DNA of 64,000 nucleotides from NCBI GenBank assembly GCA_963678575.2, contig CAXXHV010000002.1:62001-126000 (forward strand), in the 5' to 3' direction. The position numbers were made by a program, and so were the translations under genes. The notes below the pieces were generated by a model. The model was not told the origin of the DNA, searched no databases, and saw only the letters and a program-made list of their open reading frames with translations. The DNA comes from Pleomorphochaeta sp963678575. Lineage in GTDB: Bacteria > Spirochaetota > Spirochaetia > Sphaerochaetales > Sphaerochaetaceae. Within the stretch, counting starts at the first letter, position 1. The number at the start of each line of letters is the position of its first letter. This document shows positions 8,607 to 16,252 of the stretch, piece by piece.

Positions 8607-9365
8607 TTAGAAGTTTTTTGATATAATAGGATCGTCCAAAAGCTTATAAATATTTGGGTAAATAACATCAGCATATTTGCTTAAATTAGGATAATCATTA
8701 GCACCCCAAAGAACACCAATTTTATAACCAGCATTACTGTTTTTAGCATATTTCATATCGGTAACAGTATCACCTACCATAGCAACTTCATTTGGCTTTA
8801 GGTTAAACAGGTTACAAAAATGGATAAATGAATCTGGTTTAGGTTTGTTTGGCATATCATCATCTTTAGTTGAAATATAATCAACATATTGTTCTATTTT
8901 CATATATTTAATAAATAGATTTGCAGAAGTTCTATTATCGACAGTTACAATAGCTATTTTAAAACCTTTTTCTTTTAGATTTTTAAATAATTCTCTTTGT
9001 TTTGAGAAATCTATATTTTTAATCTTTTTTTCAATCAATATATTATTATATTCAATTATTTTTTTTGTATATTTTATAAGAGTAGAGGGTCTCATGAAGT
9101 TTGTAATACAATATCTGAGTCCTTTTTTTGTAATATTAAACTTCCCATGAGAAAAAATAGCTCCCGTTGCAATTGTCTTTCCGCTAGGTTCTATTCCTAA
9201 AAGTTTAATTAAATCACTTTTTCTTTTTTCTTTTCTTTTTTCATTTGTGTCTTCAAAAGCTTTATCTATAGAAGACTTAATTACTTCGTGCCATACATAT
9301 GAGTAATCAAAAAGTGTCCCATCTTTATCAAAGATTATAGCTTTTAGGTTTATCGCATTTTCCAT
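8607..9365 (-). CDS. HAD-superfamily phosphatase (phosphoglycolate-phosphatase-like)
   Basis: This 252-residue protein has the full HAD motif set: nucleophile IIFDKDGTLFDY (motif I, about residues 10-21), TVD (motif II), the lysine in NKPKPDS (motif III) and MVGDTVTDMKYAKNSNAG (motif IV). A helical cap lies between motifs I and II, as in Gph/PGP-type enzymes; the natural substrate cannot be assigned. There is no Shine-Dalgarno before the ATG; a TATAAA lies 8 bases upstream, which may mean a leaderless mRNA. It is divergent from the SMUG1 gene across 112 bases. Confidence 0.85.
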   Translation of the reverse strand: MENAINLKAIIFDKDGTLFDYSYVWHEVIKSSIDKAFEDTNEKRKEKRKSDLIKLLGIEPSGKTIATGAIFSHGKFNITKKGLRYCITNFMRPSTLIKYTKKIIEYNNILIEKKIKNIDFSKQRELFKNLKEKGFKIAIVTVDNRTSANLFIKYMKIEQYVDYISTKDDDMPNKPKPDSFIHFCNLFNLKPNEVAMVGDTVTDMKYAKNSNAGYKIGVLWGANDYPNLSKYADVIYPNIYKLLDDPIISKNF

Positions 9366-9477
9366 AACAATACTTTATAACAAGCTAAAAATTAATGCTA
9401 GTATTTAAATAAAAAATATTCATTTAGAATGCTTTTTAGGGTTTTTTATTCAATAGTTATGCAATATATTTAAAATT

Positions 9478-10212
9478 ATGAAAAATGTTAGTACTCAATT
9501 GATAAAGAGAACAACTATTTTTAATAAAGAAATTGAGAAAATAGTTGATAAAATTAATGAAGATGTATATATATATAATCCATTAAATTATGCTTCTAAA
9601 ATGATGGAAGCATATATTAATGAATATGCTATAGCTCCTACAAAGTTTCTTTTTTTAGGAATGAATCCAGGTCCATATGGTATGGCACAAACTGGAATTC
9701 CTTTTGGTGAAATTAATACTGTAAAAAATTATCTTAAAATTAATGAAATAATTAATAAGCCAAAGAGAGAACATCCATATAGAAAAATTGAAGGTCTAAA
9801 TATAAAGAGAAGTGAAGTAAGTGGATTAAGGTTTTGGGCTCTGATTGAAAAACATTTTAAAGAAGCCAAAGATATGAAGGGGATAATATATGTTGCAAAT
9901 TATTGCCCATTACTTTTTTTATCTCCTCAAAAAAGAGCAACAAATATTACTCCTGATAAATTATCGAAAGAAACTAGATTTTTACTAGATAAGGTTTGTG
10001 ACAAATATCTTTTTGACACTATTGATCTTTTAAACTGTGAGAAATTGATTGGAATTGGTAAATATGCTCAAAAAAAATTAAAAAATGATGATATTCCATA
10101 TTATTCAATAATTCATCCATCCCCAGCTTCTCCAATTGCAAATAGAGGCTGGGCCCAACAAGCTGAAAAACAATTAATAGAGATAGGAGTATTAAATGAA
10201 ATACTTTATTAA
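9478..10212 (+). CDS. SMUG1-type uracil-DNA glycosylase
   Basis: This 244-residue enzyme is predicted to remove uracil and oxidised pyrimidines from DNA. The match to SMUG1 is specific: GMNPGPYGMAQTGIPFGE (residues 61-78, with the conserved Asn63 of the water-activating loop), SEVSGLRFW, NYCPLLFL, and the intercalating loop HPSPASPIANRGW (213-225, His213). These differ from the Ung motifs (GQDPYH) and from MUG. No Shine-Dalgarno precedes the ATG, but TATATT ends 7 bases before it. The last 17 bases overlap the start of ispE, implying coupled translation. SMUG1 is best known in animals and is sporadic in bacteria, so transfer is possible. Confidence 0.9.
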   Translation: MKNVSTQLIKRTTIFNKEIEKIVDKINEDVYIYNPLNYASKMMEAYINEYAIAPTKFLFLGMNPGPYGMAQTGIPFGEINTVKNYLKINEIINKPKREHPYRKIEGLNIKRSEVSGLRFWALIEKHFKEAKDMKGIIYVANYCPLLFLSPQKRATNITPDKLSKETRFLLDKVCDKYLFDTIDLLNCEKLIGIGKYAQKKLKNDDIPYYSIIHPSPASPIANRGWAQQAEKQLIEIGVLNEILY

Positions 10213-11047
10213 ATCTTATGCAAAAATCAATTTACATTTAGCTGTTGGAGAAAAAAGAGTTGATAATTTTCATAACTTACAATCTGTTTTTGCAAAAATA
10301 GATTTATTCGATACTATAGAAATAGAGGCTAAACTAAGTGATGCTTTAAAAATTCAAATAATTGGATTAGAAAATTGTAATATAAAAGGTGAAGATACTA
10401 TTACCAAAGCTACAAGGCTATGGTGTGAAAGAGCAAATATTAAAATAGATGTTATTTATATTGTCGATAAAAAAATTCCATCTCAAGCTGGTCTTGGAGG
10501 CGGTTCAAGTAATGCAGCAGCAACTCTTAAAGCATTAAATAATATATTTAGTGATTATGCCTTATCTAGAAAAGTACTAGAAGAAATTGCTTTAGAGGTT
10601 GGTTCTGATGTTCCTTTCTTTTTGTGTGATTCAACATTTGCTTATGTGGAAGGGCGAGGAGAGATTATTACGCCTTTATTTGCTAATTTTGATTATATTA
10701 TTTATCTGATAAAACCTCATGTTGGCATAAGTACTCGAGGTGCTTTTGAACAATTAGATAAAATAGATAGAACTCCATTTAAAAATAAAGATGAAATAAT
10801 TAATATTTTTTATGCTGGAATAGAAGCTTGGAAAAAATATTTTTTTAATGATTTTGAATTAGTAATTGAAACAGAAGAGTTAAATATTTTAAAAAAAGAT
10901 GATAATTATTTTTCACTTATGAGTGGCTCAGGGTCAACTTGCTATAGTATTTGTAACAAAAATAGTTCTTGTTATAATAAAATTACCTTTTTTAGAAAAT
11001 TTAAGAATAAAAACTATACTAAGAGTTGTTTTTTCTTAAATATCTAA
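10196..11047 (+). CDS. ispE: 4-diphosphocytidyl-2-C-methyl-D-erythritol kinase
   Basis: This 283-residue GHMP kinase phosphorylates CDP-methylerythritol in the non-mevalonate isoprenoid pathway. It has the N-terminal SYAKINLHL with the catalytic lysine (Lys10), the ATP loop PSQAGLGGGSSNAAAT (about 95-110), the catalytic aspartate in EVGSDVPFF and a C-terminal glycine loop SGSGSTCYS. The C-terminal 30 residues are unusually Lys/Asn/Cys-rich. The start lies inside the end of the glycosylase gene. spoVG follows after 42 bases, an arrangement also seen in Gram-positive genomes (ispE near spoVG). Confidence 0.95.
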   Translation: MKYFIKSYAKINLHLAVGEKRVDNFHNLQSVFAKIDLFDTIEIEAKLSDALKIQIIGLENCNIKGEDTITKATRLWCERANIKIDVIYIVDKKIPSQAGLGGGSSNAAATLKALNNIFSDYALSRKVLEEIALEVGSDVPFFLCDSTFAYVEGRGEIITPLFANFDYIIYLIKPHVGISTRGAFEQLDKIDRTPFKNKDEIINIFYAGIEAWKKYFFNDFELVIETEELNILKKDDNYFSLMSGSGSTCYSICNKNSSCYNKITFFRKFKNKNYTKSCFFLNI

Positions 11048-11089
11048 TATAATGTAACTAAAGCAATGCTATAGTTAGAGGAGATTGAG

Positions 11090-11356
11090 ATGAAAATAAC
11101 AGAGGTTAGAATTCGTACTGTATCTGGTGAAAGTAAGCTAAAAGCTTATGCTACTGTAACCTTTGATGATGAATTTGTAGTTCACAATATTAAAGTTATT
11201 GAAAGTAAAACTGGGCCATTTATTGCAATGCCAGCTCGTTTAACTGCAAATAATGAATATAAAGATATTGTTCACCCTATAAATAGTGATTTTAGAAATA
11301 AATTACAACAAACAATTTTAGATGCTTACGAGAAAGAAGCAAGTAACGCTGAATAA
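11090..11356 (+). CDS. spoVG: SpoVG family RNA/DNA-binding regulator
   Basis: This 88-residue protein matches SpoVG along its whole length: MKITEVRIR at the start, FDDEFVVHNIKVIES and FIAMPAR in the middle, then DIVHPIN and a C-terminal helix. SpoVG binds nucleic acids and acts as a global regulator; it also occurs in non-sporulating bacteria such as Borrelia. The start is preceded by GAGGAG. An A-rich stretch followed by nine T lies just after the stop, with no strong hairpin, and tRNA-Gln begins 77 bases downstream with its own promoter. Confidence 0.96.
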   Translation: MKITEVRIRTVSGESKLKAYATVTFDDEFVVHNIKVIESKTGPFIAMPARLTANNEYKDIVHPINSDFRNKLQQTILDAYEKEASNAE

Positions 11357-11392
11357 AAAAATAAAAAAAAATATTTTTTTTATATAAAGTGC

Positions 11393-11421
11393 TAGACAAA
11401 TTTAAAAAAATGATGTAGTTT
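11393..11421 (+). promoter_or_regulatory. Promoter of tRNA-Gln
   Basis: TAGACA, a 17-base spacer and TAGTTT end 12 bases before the tRNA 5' end. The -10 is imperfect, but position and spacing fit. Confidence 0.5.
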
Positions 11422-11433
11422 ACCTCGTGTCGT

Positions 11434-11505
11434 TGGGAAGTCGCCAAGTGGTTAAGGCTCTGGTTTTTGGTGCCGGCACCGGGGGTTCGAGTCCCTCCTT
11501 CCCAG
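11434..11505 (+). tRNA. tRNA-Gln (anticodon TTG)
   Basis: A complete cloverleaf: acceptor TGGGAAG/CTTCCCA, D-arm GCC..GGC, anticodon stem CTGGT/GCCGG with loop TTTTGGT (anticodon TTG, reads CAA and by wobble CAG), T-arm with GTTCGAGTC and discriminator G. The CCA end is not encoded. The matching glutaminyl-tRNA synthetase is at 35411-37111. Confidence 0.96.
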
Positions 11506-11511
11506 CTTAAG

Positions 11512-11537
11512 CCTGCTAATTTTAGCAGGTTTTTTTA
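11512..11537 (+). terminator. Terminator after tRNA-Gln
   Basis: Perfect 8-base-pair stem CCTGCTAA/TTAGCAGG followed by eight T. Confidence 0.9.
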
Positions 11538-11555
11538 TTTTCTAAGGTTGCTTAC

Positions 11556-11584
11556 TTGACCCAACTATTCGATAACAGTAGTAT
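11556..11584 (+). promoter_or_regulatory. Promoter of rplY-pth
   Basis: TTGACC, 17-base spacer, TAGTAT, about 75 bases before the rplY start. The same TTGAC-17-TAGTAT layout occurs at the infC promoter (63829-63857). Confidence 0.65.
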
Positions 11585-11657
11585 AGCGGATGACACTTAA
11601 GTGTTAATATCCCATGGTAATTGGACATAGATCCAATGAGAGTATTAGGAGAATAAT

Positions 11658-12263
11658 ATGTCAAAACATATTTTTGATGCAACTCTAAGAACTTCTGATT
11701 TCGGAAGTGCTGGTTCTCGCCGTTTAGTACGTGCTGGAAAAATCCCTGCTGTTATTTATGGTAGCAAAACTAAACCTATGCACGTTGTAATTGATGGACA
11801 CAAGTTTACTTTAGCAATTAATACTATTTCTGAATCAACATTAATTACTTTAAATGTTGAAGGAAAAGAACATGAAGTATTAGTAAAAGCTTTCCAAGAG
11901 AATCTTATGACTGATAAAATTTATCATGTTGACTTCTATGAAGTTGTTCGTGGTGAAAAATTACGCGCATTTGTTCCATTAACAATTGTTGGTAATCCTA
12001 TTGGTTGTAGAAAAGCTGGTATCTTAGATGTTATCTTACATGAAGTTGAAGTTGAATGTTTACCAAAAGATTTACCTTCTGATATTAAAGTTGATGTTAC
12101 AAATCTTGATTTAAATGGTCACTTATCAGTAACAGATATTATTGTTGATAAGTCAATTACTATCATTAGTGATGCAGATGACACTGTAGCTACTGTAAAA
12201 GCTCTTAAGAGTGAAAAAGTTGCAACAGAAGAAGAAGAAGAAGAGATTTCTCCAGAGGCTTAA
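11658..12263 (+). CDS. rplY: Ribosomal protein bL25, long (TL5/CTC) form
   Basis: This 201-residue protein binds 5S rRNA in the large ribosomal subunit. The N-terminal L25 domain (RKAGKIPAVIYG-type segment, here RRLVRAGKIPAVIYGSKTK, about residues 20-38) is followed by the C-terminal beta domain of the TL5/CTC form and an acidic tail rich in glutamate. It starts after TTAGGAG. pth starts 4 bases after its stop, a pairing common in bacteria. Confidence 0.96.
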   Translation: MSKHIFDATLRTSDFGSAGSRRLVRAGKIPAVIYGSKTKPMHVVIDGHKFTLAINTISESTLITLNVEGKEHEVLVKAFQENLMTDKIYHVDFYEVVRGEKLRAFVPLTIVGNPIGCRKAGILDVILHEVEVECLPKDLPSDIKVDVTNLDLNGHLSVTDIIVDKSITIISDADDTVATVKALKSEKVATEEEEEEISPEA

Positions 12264-12267
12264 TTTT

Positions 12268-12834
12268 ATGAAACTAGTACTTGGCTTAGGTAATATTGGA
12301 GCTGAGTATAGCGAAACTCGACATAATTGTGGATTTCAAGTAGTAGAATTATGTGCAGCGTTTTTTCATGTGAAAATGAAAAAGCGCTGTTTTCGTTTAT
12401 ACCAAGAGACAAAAATTGTAAATCAAAATGATACTTTCCATTTAGTAAAGCCTTTAACATACATGAATCATAGTGGCAATATTCTCCACCATTTTAAAAA
12501 CATTTTACCTTCTGATATAATTGTAATTTGTGACCAAATGGATTTACCACTTTCAAATATAAGAATTAAGAAGGGTGGTGGTAGTGCAGGTCATAATGGT
12601 TTAAAAAGTATAATATATAATCTAGGTAATAAAACTGATTTTATTAGGATTTATGTTGGAATCGGAAGGCCAAAAGAAAATGAGAGTATTGTAGAGCATG
12701 TTCTTGGCATTGAAGAAAATAAAGAATTGTTTTATCAAGGAATTGAAAAGGCAAATCAAGCGCTAATTGATTTGATAAATGGTCAGAGTATTAATCAATT
12801 AATGCAAACATATAATAAAAAAGTAAAAGAATAA
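12268..12834 (+). CDS. pth: Peptidyl-tRNA hydrolase
   Basis: This 188-residue enzyme releases tRNA from peptidyl-tRNAs that drop off ribosomes. It shows LVLGLGNIGAEYSETRHNCGF (with the catalytic His about 20), LVKPLTYMNHSG, the catalytic Asp in CDQMDLP and KKGGGSAGHNGLKSI. I chose the ATG at 12268, which lies next to the rplY stop and after AGAGG; a longer in-frame start at 12211 would run through the rplY coding end and adds a poly-lysine stretch foreign to the family. Confidence 0.95.
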   Translation: MKLVLGLGNIGAEYSETRHNCGFQVVELCAAFFHVKMKKRCFRLYQETKIVNQNDTFHLVKPLTYMNHSGNILHHFKNILPSDIIVICDQMDLPLSNIRIKKGGGSAGHNGLKSIIYNLGNKTDFIRIYVGIGRPKENESIVEHVLGIEENKELFYQGIEKANQALIDLINGQSINQLMQTYNKKVKE

Positions 12835-12869
12835 AATAGTAACAAAGTCACTTTTGTTGATTAATTAGA

Positions 12870-12898
12870 TTGACGAATAGGGTTTTTCTAGTCATATT
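12870..12898 (+). promoter_or_regulatory. Promoter of tilS-ftsH-lepA
   Basis: TTGACG, a 17-base spacer and CATATT lie 34 bases before the tilS start. Confidence 0.55.
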
Positions 12899-12932
12899 TA
12901 AATTTATACTACAAAAATTTTAAGGCGGCTTT

Positions 12933-14261
12933 ATGGATCAATTTAATGAATATTTTATTAAATACCCTGATTTATATGACAAGAAGATAGCTGTAGCTTT
13001 CTCAGGGGGAAGTGATTCTTTGGCTTTACTTTATTTATTTTCTCAAATATTTGATAAAAAAAAATTAATTGCTTTGTATGTTAATCATGGTTTAAGAGAT
13101 AATAATGAATTGAACGAGGAAAGTAATTTAAATAAAGAGAATTGTTTAGCCTTAGGGGTTGAATATAAAGAATTTATTTTTAAAGAAGGGGAAATCAATT
13201 CTATTGCAAAAGAAAGAGGAAATGGAGTAGAAGATGCAGCAAGGTTTTGTCGATATGAAAAGTTAATAACTTTTTGTAAAGAAAATGGTTATTATGCATT
13301 AGCTTCAGCTCATACAATAGATGATCAACTTGAAACAATGATTATGAGATCCTTTAATGGTTCTTCTTTGCTTTCTTTAACTTGTATAAAAGAATATAGA
13401 GAACAAGAGGGTATAAAGATAATTAGACCATTATTGACTTATACCAAGGATGAATTAAGACTATTGTTAAAAGTTTCTGGTTTTTCTTGGAGTGAAGATT
13501 CAACAAATAAAAAGACTGATTATTTAAGAAATAGGATTAGAAAAGAAATAACACCAAGTGTTGAATCAATTTTTCCTGATGCAAAACAAATAGTTTATAG
13601 AAATGCTTTTTTATTTACAGGCCTTGTAAATATTGTTCAAGATAAAGTTAATTCTTTATCAATAAATGATATTGTTAGTCGAAAAGAGTATTTGTTACAA
13701 GAAGAAATTATAAGATACAATATTTTATCAAAATTAATAAAAAAATATGAAATCCCTTCTTTTAAAAAAGTTGTACATATAGATAATGTAATTAAGCAAA
13801 AAAAAGATGGCTTTGAAGTGTTTGGTGAAGTAGAATTGTTGATAAAAGATGATACTTTTGCTATTAATAAAGTAAACACTATTTCAAAATTTAGTTTTGT
13901 AATTGAAAATAGTAAAGATCAAGAATTAGAAATTTTTGAAAATAAATTAAAAATTACTTCTAAAGAAAGTAATGATAGTACTTTATTGAGAATTGCTGAT
14001 GAAGATATTTCGTATCCATTAATAGTTAGAAATGTAAGAAGTGATGATACATTAATAACTGATGGTGGTAGAATAGAATTGAATAAATTTTTTTCTAATT
14101 GGAAAATAAAAGAAAGAGATAGAAAAAAAGTTATTGTATTAGAAGATAAAACTGGTTTAATTGCAGTTTTTGCAAAACATCTTGGTGGAAGGGATAGAAT
14201 TGCAAAGAGAGTGAAAACGCCTCTTGTAGGAAAAACCGTTAAAATATATAGTATTGTTTGA
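12933..14261 (+). CDS. tilS: tRNA(Ile) lysidine synthetase
   Basis: This 442-residue enzyme modifies C34 of the minor tRNA-Ile(CAU) to lysidine, so that it reads AUA. The ATP-pyrophosphatase loop SGGSDS is at residues 24-29, followed by NHGLRDNN, GNGVEDAARFCRY and ASAHTIDDQLETMIMRSFNGSS. The tail (RVKTPLVGKTVKIYSIV) matches the C-terminal TilS domain. It precedes ftsH by 14 bases; tilS-ftsH pairing is common. In such an AT-rich genome AUA codons are frequent, so the enzyme should be heavily used. Confidence 0.95.
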   Translation: MDQFNEYFIKYPDLYDKKIAVAFSGGSDSLALLYLFSQIFDKKKLIALYVNHGLRDNNELNEESNLNKENCLALGVEYKEFIFKEGEINSIAKERGNGVEDAARFCRYEKLITFCKENGYYALASAHTIDDQLETMIMRSFNGSSLLSLTCIKEYREQEGIKIIRPLLTYTKDELRLLLKVSGFSWSEDSTNKKTDYLRNRIRKEITPSVESIFPDAKQIVYRNAFLFTGLVNIVQDKVNSLSINDIVSRKEYLLQEEIIRYNILSKLIKKYEIPSFKKVVHIDNVIKQKKDGFEVFGEVELLIKDDTFAINKVNTISKFSFVIENSKDQELEIFENKLKITSKESNDSTLLRIADEDISYPLIVRNVRSDDTLITDGGRIELNKFFSNWKIKERDRKKVIVLEDKTGLIAVFAKHLGGRDRIAKRVKTPLVGKTVKIYSIV

Positions 14262-14275
14262 AAAGGATTAAATAA

Positions 14276-16243
14276 GTGAACAGTTTAAATAATCAAAGCC
14301 GAGCTAAAGCTGGTGTTTATTATGATGAAAAGAATAATAATAATGATAGAAAACCAGATAAAAATGATTTCTGGAATGGATTAAAAGGTGGCGGATCTTC
14401 CTCAGGTGGAGATGGTAAAAATCCTTTAAAGAACCCCAAAAATAGAATTTCTTTAGGTATTTTTATATTTGTAATATTTACATTTGGAATATTGATGTTT
14501 GATGGAATGGCTAATGGAAATGCACAAAGTGTTCCATATACAACATTCAAACAATATGTAGCTTCCGGTCAAGTGAAAACAGTTGATATTGAAGCTAATC
14601 AAAAAATTACTTTTGTAACCGAATCTAATTTAAAAATGAAAACTTTAATTCCATATTTGGATGAAAGTTTGTTGGATGAATTAAGTTCAAGTGGCGTAGT
14701 AGTTTCTGGATCAGAACAGCAAATTTCTTATTTGTCTCTATTCTTAAGTATTATTCCATGGATTATTTTTGTTGGATTTATGGTTATTCTATATCGACAA
14801 GCAAATGGAATGAGCTCAAAAATGATGGGCGGCCTTGGCAAAAATCTTGCTAAAGAATATAAACCTGATGAGAATAAAACTTCATTTAAAGATGTTGCTG
14901 GTCAGTTAGAAGCAAAAAACGAATTAATGGAAGTTGTAGACTTTTTAAAAAATCCTGCTCGTTTCCATAAAATTGGAGCAAAGATTCCAAAAGGTGCTTT
15001 GTTGGTAGGTCCTCCTGGAACAGGTAAGACTTTGCTTGCAAAAGCTGTAGCTGGAGAAGCTGGGGTTTCTTTCTTACATACAAGTGGTTCAGACTTTGTT
15101 GAAATGTTTGTTGGTATGGGTGCTTCTCGTGTACGTGATTTATTTGAACAAGCCAGAAAAGCAGCTCCTTGTATTATTTTTATAGATGAGTTAGATGCTG
15201 TAGGTAGAGCTCGTGGATCTGGATTAGGTGGTGGTCATGATGAAAGAGAACAAACCCTTAACCAAATCCTTGTTGAAATGGATGGTTTTGATACAGTTAC
15301 AAATGTAATAGTTATGGCTGCAACAAATAGACCTGATGTATTAGACCAAGCTCTATTGAGACCAGGTAGATTTGATAGACAAGTTGTTGTTGATCTTCCA
15401 GATATTAAAGAAAGAGAAGCTATTTTAGAAATTCACTGTAAAAAAGTAAAATTAGAAAATGATGTTGATTTGTCTAGAATTGCTAGAGCAACTCCAGGTA
15501 GTAGTGGCGCAGATTTAGCTAATATGATAAATGAAGCTGCTCTATTTGCAGCAAGACAAAATAAAGAGACTGTTTCAATGGATAACATTGAGGATGCTCG
15601 GGATAAAGTTATGCTTGGTGTAGCTAAGAAAAGTAAGTTTATGACTGATGATGATAAGAAAGCAACAGCTTATCATGAAGCTGGACATACTTTACTTCAC
15701 TATTATTTGGATAATGTTGATCCTCTTCACAAAGTTACAATAATACCTCATGGAAGAGCTTTAGGTTTAACAATTAGTTTGCCTTTAAGAGATTCTTATA
15801 CTATGACAAAAAGTAAGTTAGTAGATAGAATTAAAATCACTATGGGTGGATATGTTGCTGAAGAGATAGTATATGGTGAAACAACTACTGGAACTTCAAA
15901 TGATATCCAACAAGCTACAAATATAGCTAAAAGAATGGTTACTGAGTTTGGTATGAGTAGTTTAGGCTTTATTAATTTAGGTGATGAAGATGAACCTTTA
16001 TTCTTAGGTAGAGAAATTGCTCAACATAAAAACTTCAGTGAATCTACAGCAAAAGTAATTGATGAAGAGATGTTAAAAATATTAAATAAGTGTTTAAGTG
16101 ATACTAGAGATATTCTAACTTCTCATAGAGATCAATTAGATTTATTAACAAATGAATTAGTTGAAAAAGAAACTTTAGACGATGCTGAAATAAGAGTATT
16201 GTTAGGTTTTGAACCAATTGAAAATAATTTAAGTTTGAAGTAA
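14276..16243 (+). CDS. ftsH: ATP-dependent zinc metalloprotease FtsH
   Basis: This 655-residue membrane AAA+ protease degrades membrane and short-lived proteins. It has a glycine/serine-rich N-terminal tail (residues about 36-50), two transmembrane helices (about 57-75 and 155-175) around a periplasmic domain, Walker A GPPGTGKT (245-252), Walker B IIFIDELDAVG, the second region of homology with ATNRPDVLD, and the zinc site HEAGH (467-471). The start is GTG (14276) after AAAGGA. lepA follows after 9 bases. The extended N-terminal tail (about 55 residues before the first helix) is longer than in E. coli. Confidence 0.97.
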   Translation: MNSLNNQSRAKAGVYYDEKNNNNDRKPDKNDFWNGLKGGGSSSGGDGKNPLKNPKNRISLGIFIFVIFTFGILMFDGMANGNAQSVPYTTFKQYVASGQVKTVDIEANQKITFVTESNLKMKTLIPYLDESLLDELSSSGVVVSGSEQQISYLSLFLSIIPWIIFVGFMVILYRQANGMSSKMMGGLGKNLAKEYKPDENKTSFKDVAGQLEAKNELMEVVDFLKNPARFHKIGAKIPKGALLVGPPGTGKTLLAKAVAGEAGVSFLHTSGSDFVEMFVGMGASRVRDLFEQARKAAPCIIFIDELDAVGRARGSGLGGGHDEREQTLNQILVEMDGFDTVTNVIVMAATNRPDVLDQALLRPGRFDRQVVVDLPDIKEREAILEIHCKKVKLENDVDLSRIARATPGSSGADLANMINEAALFAARQNKETVSMDNIEDARDKVMLGVAKKSKFMTDDDKKATAYHEAGHTLLHYYLDNVDPLHKVTIIPHGRALGLTISLPLRDSYTMTKSKLVDRIKITMGGYVAEEIVYGETTTGTSNDIQQATNIAKRMVTEFGMSSLGFINLGDEDEPLFLGREIAQHKNFSESTAKVIDEEMLKILNKCLSDTRDILTSHRDQLDLLTNELVEKETLDDAEIRVLLGFEPIENNLSLK

Positions 16244-16252
16244 AGGATTAGT

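Noticed and set aside
11048..11089. AACTA...TAGTT dyad in the ispE-spoVG gap as a possible operator
   Set aside because: Only five bases per arm in a 42-base gap, no better than chance here.
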